Shown: piece by piece, positions 1-8,186 of the stretch
Position numbering within the stretch: position 1 is the first letter of the stretch
Layout of the letters: the number at the start of each line of letters is the position of its first letter
From: JAWKOK01 sp963765875
GTDB taxonomy: Bacteria > Chloroflexota > Anaerolineae > Caldilineales > Caldilineaceae
Length of the DNA stretch: 64,000 nucleotides
Direction: 5' to 3'
NCBI GenBank assembly: GCA_963765875.1
Contig: CAVXYK010000001.1
Location: 153,864-217,863, forward strand
Position numbers and translations under genes: made by a program
Notes under the pieces: generated by a model
Database searches by the model: none
Told to the model about the DNA's origin: nothing
Seen by the model: only the letters and a program-made list of their open reading frames with translations

Positions 1-1235
1 TTCGTGCTTGGATAGTTTCCCGCCTCGGTTGGCTCACCATCAACGTTTCCAGATGTAACAAATACCAGTCAACGACTTCGCTAATTGGCAGGCCGCATGC
101 TGCCATGTAATTGCGCATGCCGATCTCTCTGCGTCGATGATCGTCCGTCACGACGCATCGAATCGCATCGGCCAAGCTGTTAACGCTGTCCGGCTCAAAA
201 TACTCACCGTCGTAGCCCTCCTCTGAGATAAGCTCTGCGAAGTCGCCGATTTTTGGCATGATAGCCGCCGTACCGTAGAGACTGGACTGGTGTAGTACAC
301 CCGAACTACCTGTTGTGCTGGTGTAGGGAAAGACGACAGTCGTCGCATCTGAGAAGAGTCGTGGCACATCGTCTTCAGCCACGTAGCCAGTGAATGAAAG
401 CCCCTCTACATGTGCATACCGTTCTTGTACACTGGCCAGGTATCCCGCCGCATTTGGGCTATCCGTCCCCGCAATTATTAGTTCAAGATCGATCTAGGCC
501 CTCGTCTCGTAGTTGCTCAATTGCCTCAATAAGCCCCTCGACCTTCTTGTACGTGCCAAATTTCCCGAAGGTTACAATCTGTTTGGGGCCGTCGGGTAGA
601 TCAAAGGTCGGTGTAGACGCGTTGCCATCAAAGCTACCGTGGGGCGCCAGGACAACGTTATCTGCGCCATACTTCTCGGTAAGGATTTCCACGTATTTGG
701 GAATCGTCAATGCCACGAGATCTGCACCGAGGATGAAGCGCGTGAAAGCACTGCCGCCCATCCGTAGAACGGCTTCTTTGACGCGATTCTGGGCAAAGCC
801 GGCGCTGCTCAGATCCGCCGTTTCCATGATGTTGTGGAGTAATACCATCGTTGGGAAACCGGCGGCACGCGTCATTTTCGGAGCCAGGAGACCGAGCGCT
901 GCCGCAACCTGTCGATCGCCAAAGCTAGCAAACTGGATATTGAAGAGCACACAGTCCGGCTGGACTTTTCGTAGCGCCCTCACGATGTGGACCGAATTCA
1001 GATGGTCATTGAATCGCCAGCATGGTACGACTTGTAGAGCTGCTGCGTGGTCCCTATCCTTGTCGCTGCCGGTACTTTCGACGGCACGATACTGGCCGTT
1101 GTCTTCAAGATGATCAACCAAGAGGATGACCTCACTGACTTCCGGTTTTTGGCGCAAGGCCTCGACAAAGTGGTATCCATATTCGTTCAGCGTGCCTGTA
1201 CCAGGTGGGTGGGTTGTGACTACTGCGATTCGCAT
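1..1235 (-). CDS. GT4-type glycosyltransferase, partial at left edge, one frame break
   Basis: Probable GT-B fold glycosyltransferase that transfers a sugar from a nucleotide donor to a surface glycan. The N-terminus begins MRIAVVTTHPP, followed by a Rossmann-like acceptor domain; the linker KQIVTFGKFGTYKKVEGLIEA (written in part) opens the donor domain. The first frame stops at about 483, but the frame one base further on continues from about 490 with LELIIAG, then FTGYV, VVFPY and GSSGVLHQ, typical donor-domain elements, and stays open to base 1. One extra base near 485-492, inside a GATCGATC stretch, explains the break. About 410 residues are visible, close to a full GT4 enzyme. It overlaps the upstream GT2 gene by 16 nt, so the two are probably cotranscribed. 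Exact sugar specificity is unknown. Confidence 0.72.
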
Positions 1236-2029
1236 GCGAGAATCCTTTCTTCGCTGTAACGTCCTGTAGCATCGTTGACTCGGATACGTACTAGGTCGGC
1301 CAGAAATCGGCGAGTGTCCCGCACGACGTTGACTTTTGAGCCTGGTGCGTCATACCAGTCGACCGGTGTTTCACCCAACCTTAGGTCAAGTTTTTTCGTC
1401 AGGTAGAGTAGTTCAAGATCGAACGAGAAGCCCATCAATGTTTGGTAGCGGCAGAGTTGAATCGCGGCGTCACGTCGGAAGAGCTTGAACCCACATTGCG
1501 TATCGCTGACATTCATATTGAGCATCGTGTTTACGAGTGAGTGCAGCCCCCAGCTCATTGACCTGCGGATGAGATCCCGATTCTGAGCTTGGCTGCCATC
1601 GGCAGCGCGAGAGCCGATCAATACGTCGTAGCCGGAATCCATTTGCGCTAACATCGGTCCGAGCTGCTCAATGGGAGTCGAGTTGTCAGCGTCAGCGAAG
1701 AGAATGACTTGGCCTTCTGCAGCCAGCATGCCGCGTCGTACGGCACTACCTTTGCCACCGTTTTGCTCCGCTACGAGCACTCGCATATTTGCCAGTTGTA
1801 GACTTTGAAGAAGCGAAACTGTTTCATCTGTTGAGCCGTCATCCGCAATAATCAGTTCCCAAGGCATGTCGAATCCGGATACATAGGATGCAATAGCCCC
1901 GATCGTCGGCACGATTCGTTCGGCTTCATTGTAAGCAGGAATAATGACGGAAAGATGGGGTGTTTCCTTGATCCTCTCCTGTTGCCACCGCTGATACTGA
2001 GTGTAGCTTTGAACGTTGTTGTAAAGCAT
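1220..2029 (-). CDS. GT2 glycosyltransferase, dolichyl-phosphate beta-glucosyltransferase (ALG5)-like
   Basis: Family 2 glycosyltransferase of the polyprenyl-phosphate sugar synthase type, which loads a sugar from UDP/GDP onto a lipid phosphate at the membrane. The GT-A signature is clear: LSVIIPAYNEAERI near residue 26, IADDGSTDET near 60, NGGKGSAVRRG near 90 and the metal-binding FADADNSTP near 112. SDTQCGFKLFRR follows in the C-terminal half, as in ALG5-like enzymes. The ATG at 2029 was chosen because GAGGAAGAGA lies just upstream; a GTG at 2041 is an alternative. It is translationally coupled to the downstream GT4 gene. No membrane segments are evident, as is usual for a peripheral enzyme. 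Confidence 0.85.
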   Translation of the reverse strand: MLYNNVQSYTQYQRWQQERIKETPHLSVIIPAYNEAERIVPTIGAIASYVSGFDMPWELIIADDGSTDETVSLLQSLQLANMRVLVAEQNGGKGSAVRRGMLAAEGQVILFADADNSTPIEQLGPMLAQMDSGYDVLIGSRAADGSQAQNRDLIRRSMSWGLHSLVNTMLNMNVSDTQCGFKLFRRDAAIQLCRYQTLMGFSFDLELLYLTKKLDLRLGETPVDWYDAPGSKVNVVRDTRRFLADLVRIRVNDATGRYSEERILACESQ

Positions 2030-2240
2030 TCTCTTCCTCACTTCCTATCAGGCCTCTGTTAAGACCTAGGATTCTTACCACGTCACCCTGTGGTCGGATT
2101 CGACATTTAGTCAGTGATTCCAATTGTGCCTGAGCGTAATTGATAGGGCCTCGAACGCATATTAAAATTGAATAAAGGTTTATCTTTGGCGATTATCAAT
2201 ATCAACGATTGCCAACTCTGCGCAAGGATTTAATGCGATC

Positions 2241-2272
2241 TTGATTTCTCTTTTATTCACTTGTGATATGAT
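2241..2272 (+). promoter_or_regulatory. possible sigma70-like promoter upstream of the PAS kinase
   Basis: TTGATT at 2241-2246 is followed by TATGAT at 2267-2272 in an A+T-rich stretch about 50 nt before the kinase start. The 20-nt spacer is longer than ideal; TGATAT at 2264 would give 17. This is a weak prediction by eye only. Confidence 0.25.
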
Positions 2273-2322
2273 TCAGCAGTTGGTGCTGGACGGCATCGGT
2301 AGATAGGGTGACTGGGGAAATA

Positions 2323-4215
2323 ATGGCGTGGAACGATTCGATCAGAGTTGAACTTCTTCAACTACAATATGAACTAGCAATGGCAATCGGTACCAGCCTT
2401 GATATGGAGACTATGCTGCGTCCTGCGCTTAGCACTTTTCTGCGCAAATTGAACTGCTCCGCCGGCGGTATCTTCATCCAACGCAATGGGGTCTACTCGA
2501 CGGAACCGGAGTACACGATTCCTCGAAATCAGCGGGGAAATACTGACTGCGCCGCGATTGTACAGTCGCTGGTTCGTCAAGGAAATGACCCTGACTGCCC
2601 ACCGCCATTGGACCGTTTACCGATTCAAGGTGGTGATTCCACATCAGGATATCATTACGTTCATGAATTGCCTGGCGTTGGCTTCATTGCCCTAGTCAAA
2701 CAGAGCGAGCCTTTGCATGAACGTGTGGTCCAGATCCTCCCTCCACTGCTGCAGAAGCTGTCAGCCGCTTGCCAAGCGTGTCTACAGAGTGAAGAGCTGG
2801 CTCGTACGCATCATCGAATCGAGTTTGAGCACAACATACTCCGTACCGTAATTTCAAACACCCCGATCATCATCTTTGCCATCGATCGAGATGGTACCTT
2901 CACACTTTCAGAGGGCCATGGCCTAGAGGCCCTGGGTCGAACGCCGGGTGAGGTTGTTGGGCAATCCATCTACGATTATTATTCCGAAACGCCTCAAATC
3001 CTTGAGGCGGTCTCCATCGCCCTGAATGGCAAGGCTAGCTTCAGAATCATCGAGACCCGCGGCCTATCCTTTGACGCCTATTATGAGCCCATCTATGATC
3101 AACATGGCGCCGTTGATGGCGTTGTCGGTGTGGCTCATGACATTACCGAACGCAAAGATGCAGCGGAAACCCTGAGTACCGTGCTAGACGCTGTGGGTGA
3201 GGGGATACTCACCATCAACAGTGGCGGTGAGATCGTCATGGTGAACCCCGAGGCCGAAGCGATCTTTGGTTATCCAAGCGGCGGACTGATCGGGGAAAAT
3301 CTACAGGTGTTGATGCCTGCCAGGTACCGCGACGCCCATCAGCAAGGCATGCAGCGTTACTTGTCAACGGGTGAGGCGCGTGTGCTGGGCAAGCGCATTG
3401 AACTCGAAGGACTCCACAAGGATGGACATACATTTCCACTGGAATTTCGTGTTCAGGAAGCGATTCTACGCGAACAATCCTATTTCACAGCTTCAGTTCG
3501 AGATATCACGCTTCGAAAAGAATATGATCGCATGCGCGATGACTTCGTCTCTACGGTTTCACATGAATTGCGTACACCGCTGACCTCGATCATGGGGTGG
3601 TCTGAGACGTTGCTATCCGGGCGTCCAGGGCCATTGACTACGGATCAGGAGCGCTTTCTCAAGATCATAGAGAGTAGCTCAGAGCGGCTACAACGCCTCA
3701 TTGAAGAGATTCTGACCGTCTCCCGTGTGCAGAGTGGAAGCTTGAGACTGGTGGTTGAACTGTTTTTGCCGCGTGCTATCATCGCGTCGGTTCGCGAGGT
3801 TGTTGACTCGTTGCTGGCGAGAAAATCGCTTTCTCTGGAGATCGAGGATGAATGGCCTGGCGTCGACGGGGTCAAGGGTGATGGACCGCGCATTGAACAA
3901 GTCCTAACCAACATCGTCGGCAACGCTGTGAAGTTCAGCCCCGATCAGAGCAAGATTCTTCTTCGATCGACCAAGACTGAATCGGGATGGCGTGTGGAGG
4001 TGCAAGATCAGGGTATCGGTATTGCAGATGCAGATCTCCCCCACATTTTCGAACGCTTCTACCGGGCGGGGACCGCGAAAGAGGCTCAGATCCAGGGCAC
4101 AGGGTTGGGGCTCTACATATGCAAGGCAATTGTTGAAGGGCACGGCGGCGCCATTGGTTTGTCGAGTAAAGTCGGTGAGGGCACAACGGTCTGGTTCACG
4201 ATTCCTCAAGCCTAG
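2323..4215 (+). CDS. PAS-domain sensor histidine kinase
   Basis: Cytoplasmic-looking sensor kinase of about 630 residues with no membrane segment. The N-terminal 160 residues look like a GAF-type sensor. Two PAS domains follow (about 180-280 and 285-395), each ending in a DIT-type motif (HDITERKDAA and RDITLRKEY). The HisKA domain carries SHELRTPLTS with the phospho-accepting His at residue 414. The HATPase domain has an N box (NIVGNAVKFSP), G1 (DQGIGIAD) and G2 (GTGLGLYICK). The ATG at 2323 has GGGGAAA just upstream; a GTG 15 nt earlier is less likely. No response regulator adjoins it, and it converges with the mannosyltransferase gene. The signal sensed is unknown. Confidence 0.88.
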   Translation: MAWNDSIRVELLQLQYELAMAIGTSLDMETMLRPALSTFLRKLNCSAGGIFIQRNGVYSTEPEYTIPRNQRGNTDCAAIVQSLVRQGNDPDCPPPLDRLPIQGGDSTSGYHYVHELPGVGFIALVKQSEPLHERVVQILPPLLQKLSAACQACLQSEELARTHHRIEFEHNILRTVISNTPIIIFAIDRDGTFTLSEGHGLEALGRTPGEVVGQSIYDYYSETPQILEAVSIALNGKASFRIIETRGLSFDAYYEPIYDQHGAVDGVVGVAHDITERKDAAETLSTVLDAVGEGILTINSGGEIVMVNPEAEAIFGYPSGGLIGENLQVLMPARYRDAHQQGMQRYLSTGEARVLGKRIELEGLHKDGHTFPLEFRVQEAILREQSYFTASVRDITLRKEYDRMRDDFVSTVSHELRTPLTSIMGWSETLLSGRPGPLTTDQERFLKIIESSSERLQRLIEEILTVSRVQSGSLRLVVELFLPRAIIASVREVVDSLLARKSLSLEIEDEWPGVDGVKGDGPRIEQVLTNIVGNAVKFSPDQSKILLRSTKTESGWRVEVQDQGIGIADADLPHIFERFYRAGTAKEAQIQGTGLGLYICKAIVEGHGGAIGLSSKVGEGTTVWFTIPQA

Positions 4216-4302
4216 ACACACAACAATACCAGTCATTGCAACAGGCTGAATCGCTCGACGGCGGCAACAGATCAGAATATACGCCGCCGGCCTTGCACTT
4301 CT

Positions 4303-5583
4303 CTATGCGATAAAGACCCAATTGACAAAAATGGTCGTCATCAGGCCAAGCAGTATCGAGAATGCTGCCAGCAGAACACGATCGACGGATGCGCGACGGC
4401 CCCAATAGCCAAGCAAAATAAAGATTGGAAATAGCGGCAGCACGTATCGAATCATACTCTGCACCCCACTGGTTGCCGGCAGTAACAAAAACACCAATGT
4501 GTAAAGTGCGTAGCCCATGCCAAGCCGACGCCAGATAAAGGGGATAAGCGCCAGCGATCCCAGGAACGCGCCCAAATTCAGTAGGCGACTGAGATTCCCC
4601 TTGGTCAGTGTGAAGTCAGCCAACGCCCGAATTTCTCTCATGACCACAGCTACAGGGCCAATGTTTTGTCTTCCCCAGGCGGCCTGGACCTCGACAAACG
4701 CGAGCGGTCGGGCGAAGTTAATCTGCAGAAACGCCATGTACAGAAAGAGCCCTGCTGGAATCACAGCAATGATCAGAACCTCGTACCAGTGACTCTTGAC
4801 ACCAGACCACAGATTCTGCCAAGCCCTGGCTCGAAAAATCTTGTTCAAGTACCATCCTTGACATCGCAGCCATTCCCACATGACCAGTGCCCATAGCAGA
4901 ACGCCCAGATTCCGCGTCGTAGCGGCCAGCAATCCTGCCCCGGCAGCCAAAAGCCAATGCCGTCGGCGAGCGAAATACGCAGTGGCAACCGACAGAAAGA
5001 GAAATAAGCTTTCGGTATAGACTGCACTGAAAAAGCATGCTGTCGGGAAGAACGCGATGTAGAAGATCGTCCTTCGGGAGGCTGCCTGAAGTTCGCGTTG
5101 GTCCGATCGAGTTTGCTCTGATAGCAACAGGTACGTCAGTTTGTATAGCAAAATCAGTCCAACGAAGAAGGCAAGATTGCTGATTAAGAGACCCGACTGA
5201 ACCAAATTGCCACCAAACAGTGGGGCTAATAGACGCGTTAGCATTGGATAGAGTGGGAAGAAAGCGACATTGCTCTGTTTTACCGGCTGGTACCAGTAGC
5301 CTTCTCGGGCAATCTGGATATACCACTGGCTATCCCATTTGGCCCAGAGACTGAGAAAAGGACTGTTCGGGTCTGCAACCCAATGTCCAGGCTCCGTCTC
5401 CAGGAATGTGGCGCCAACAATGCCAACAATGAAGATTAGAAGGCGTGACGCGCCAAAGGCCAGCGCCGGCTGCAGTAACCGATCCAAACTTTGGGCACGG
5501 TCAAAAAGCAACTTCACAAGTTGGGCAATCTGATGATAGAGCGAATTGAAGATTGCCTTCTGTTGGGTACCTAGGCTATTCAC
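4303..5583 (-). CDS. PIG-V-like mannosyltransferase (GT-C family membrane protein)
   Basis: Multi-pass membrane protein of 426 residues resembling the PIG-V/GT76 mannosyltransferases, which use polyprenyl-phosphate sugars on the outer face of the membrane. The diagnostic loop after the first hydrophobic segment is WDSQWYIQIAREGY at about 83-96, followed by FFPLYPMLTRLLAPL and about ten further hydrophobic stretches. MIRYVLPLFPIFILLGYW near the end matches the conserved C-terminal region. It starts with GTG, overlapping the stop of the upstream lectin-like gene as GTGA, so it is the last gene of a tightly coupled operon. A donor could come from the nearby ALG5-like enzyme, but that is inference. 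Confidence 0.8.
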   Translation of the reverse strand: MNSLGTQQKAIFNSLYHQIAQLVKLLFDRAQSLDRLLQPALAFGASRLLIFIVGIVGATFLETEPGHWVADPNSPFLSLWAKWDSQWYIQIAREGYWYQPVKQSNVAFFPLYPMLTRLLAPLFGGNLVQSGLLISNLAFFVGLILLYKLTYLLLSEQTRSDQRELQAASRRTIFYIAFFPTACFFSAVYTESLFLFLSVATAYFARRRHWLLAAGAGLLAATTRNLGVLLWALVMWEWLRCQGWYLNKIFRARAWQNLWSGVKSHWYEVLIIAVIPAGLFLYMAFLQINFARPLAFVEVQAAWGRQNIGPVAVVMREIRALADFTLTKGNLSRLLNLGAFLGSLALIPFIWRRLGMGYALYTLVFLLLPATSGVQSMIRYVLPLFPIFILLGYWGRRASVDRVLLAAFSILLGLMTTIFVNWVFIA

Positions 5584-8181
5584 TCTGTTTCTCCTTGGTC
5601 AGATATGCCTGTGCCAAACTCGACGTCAATGGCCACATCCTGAAACGTTACCGGCCCTGTATGTGCTACAAGACCGATCCAGCCTTCGGTATGTGGCGTC
5701 AAGACATCATCTGCAATCTGCTGATCATCAACGAAGATATCAACGAGATCATTCTGAACGACAACCTTCAATTGATAAACACCTGCAGGATTCTTGACGA
5801 GATCTTGGGAACCACGACCACGGAAGAGGCCGGCCTCGTCATAGGTGCCCCAGAAGATCCCCTCTCCCCCTCTGATTAGCCTCACGATGAAAGCGCCCGC
5901 TGTATCATCGGGTTCCCGCATGTGGATGACGAATCCTCCACCGGCATCTGGTCGATTGGGTAATCTTATCTCGGCCTCGGCAGTGTAGTTCGAAGCGTAG
6001 ATGCCCGAGTTGAGCAGCATGTCTGTTGCGTCCGGCGCCATCTGCTGGAAGAGACCATTTTCCACCACCCAGTCGCCACTGACGACGGTTCGGTCAGTCG
6101 AATTCTGCCCTAAACCGATTGCGGCTACCGAGCTCTCCCGTTCTGATCCGATCCATGGAGAATCAAACGCGGCAGCACTCTTAGAGGTCAGCAGACCTAC
6201 ATGGCCGGCGTTCTGACGTAGGGGAAGGTTCGAGACCAGCAGCACATTGTCGAGATAAATGCTGTACGACGAATCCCCACTGACAACCCGCAACTTGTGG
6301 CTCTGGTTGAAGGGAATGTTTACCGATGTATGCCCTTGACCCACAAAGACGCCACGATCATCATAGTAGCCCCAAAACATCCCACCGAGTGTGCGATCAG
6401 AATATCGCACCATATGAGCGCCGTCGAGGCGATCAGTGTAGGGCATGTTGAAGAGAATGCCGGCCCCTGTCCCTTCAAGATGTGCCATCTTCACTTCGTA
6501 GCTATAGTTACGGAACGCATTCGTTGTGAAGACGATGGCCTGATCAGCTTGACTAGCGTCTTCCTGCAGCAACGTATCGTTTTCGAACCTCCACGACTTG
6601 CTGATGGGTTTCCAACCTGACGCAAGAATGTCACCGGCAAAGTTGCCGGCGATGGACGCACTGTTTCCCGCAATAGTCACAGCTGTCGGTGCAGCAGAAG
6701 TTGGTGCAACTGGCGTCAACACGCTTGCAGATTTGACTTCTGTTGCCGGGAGCGGTTTAGCTGCTGGGGTCATTTTTTCCGGCGTTCCACCCTCCGCACG
6801 TTCTTCAAGGCCATCACCCCCTCGACCTTGCGCTACCAATGGCGAGAGCTCCGTCGATTTGCCGGCAAAGAGTGGGAACACTTCGACTTTGGCGTAGGCC
6901 ACGCTGCTAAAAGAAGTGACCAGACCGACATGGCCACTACTACGATTTAGTGGAACGCCTCGGGCAATTAGATCTTCGCCCAAATAGATGTCGTAACTTC
7001 CAAGAGAGTCATCGCTGTAGACGCGCAACTTCTGATCCGCTGCGCCGATCTCGCTGATGTCGGCATATCCCTGTCGTTCAAAGACTCCCGATTCATCATA
7101 GTATCCCCAGAAGAGCGAATCTGTCTGGTCTGAGAAACGTACCATGTGTCCGCCGTTCACCTGGTAGGGGGAAGGCAGATTGAACAGCAACCCGCCGCCT
7201 GTGCCCTCCAGGTGACGAAAAGTTGACTGCAATACGTAATTTTCGAAAGCGCCGCCTTCATATCCAATGCCGGCCTCTCTTTCGTCGGCCTGAGTCTGAA
7301 TCAGTTCCGCGGTCCCGATCTCCCAGATCGCCGGCAAAGGGTACCCAACCGCCGCCGCCGTTTTCTTGCGCGAAATCGCTGGTGTAGACCAGCTCGCCAG
7401 GACGGGCATCTTCAGCGACAGTAATCTTCAACGAATCAAATTTTACAGGGCCAAGGCTGTGAAATCCGATCACGCCATTCGGGTAGAAGAGCGGGCGCTT
7501 TTCGATCAGGGTCTGGCCGTTTAGCTGAACGGCGTATGTCGTGTCAGTCACATACAGATCCAGTCTATAATCGACTGAATCCTCAGCAATTGGGACGGTC
7601 ACCTGTGGAATAAACTCTCCTGAGTCATCGGTATAGCCTGCGACCAATTCCAGTGCTTCCACAGCTTGGTCCGATGCCTGCCCGTCCAGCATTTCCTCTG
7701 TCGGCACGCGATTCAAATAGAGTTGATGCATATGCTGGGTAAGCTTAGGATACTGGGCATTGAAATTGATGCCGGTCGAGCGCGTCTTCGAAGAGAGCGT
7801 GATATAGGTGCTCAGGTGATAGAACTGATCATCTGCAACCTTCTTCGGGATAAAGATGTGGGCGCGCTCATCGAGATCTGTAATCTGTGCCAACGTCTCG
7901 TTGCGGATGGACCATACGCCCGATACTGCAAACCACTGTTTTACATCACCCGATTCGAAATCTTCGGTATAGGGTAATTCAAATGTCGTAAACCGTTCTG
8001 ATGGCCCCAGTACGCGCAGAAGTCCGAACCCAAGTGCAATGATAAGGATAGCCAGCGCAGCAATGGCGCCCAGCACGCGTACACCTGTTGGCACTCCCAA
8101 AACGCGCATTCGTGCCCCTCTTTCTCCCTTTGGGCCAGATGGTAGATTGACACTGAGATTTCGCTGCAAGAAACCGAACAT
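5580..8181 (-). CDS. membrane-anchored protein with repeated concanavalin-like domains, one frame break
   Basis: Predicted bitopic surface protein of about 866 residues. A short basic N-terminus and one hydrophobic segment (about residues 32-58) precede a chain of repeats with the pattern YVLQSTFRHLEGTGGG, MVRFSDQ, FWGYYDESGVF and GHVGLVTS. These are concanavalin/LamG or DUF1080-like beta-sandwich modules, usually carbohydrate binding. At least four copies can be seen. The first frame reads to GGGGWVPFAGD near 7330; the next frame resumes at once with WEIGTAELIQTQADE, so one extra base at about 7325-7332 splits the gene. It starts 5 nt after the upstream giant membrane protein and overlaps the mannosyltransferase start by 4 nt. 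A glycan-binding role is inferred from the fold. Confidence 0.68.
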
Positions 8182-8186
8182 GCTAT

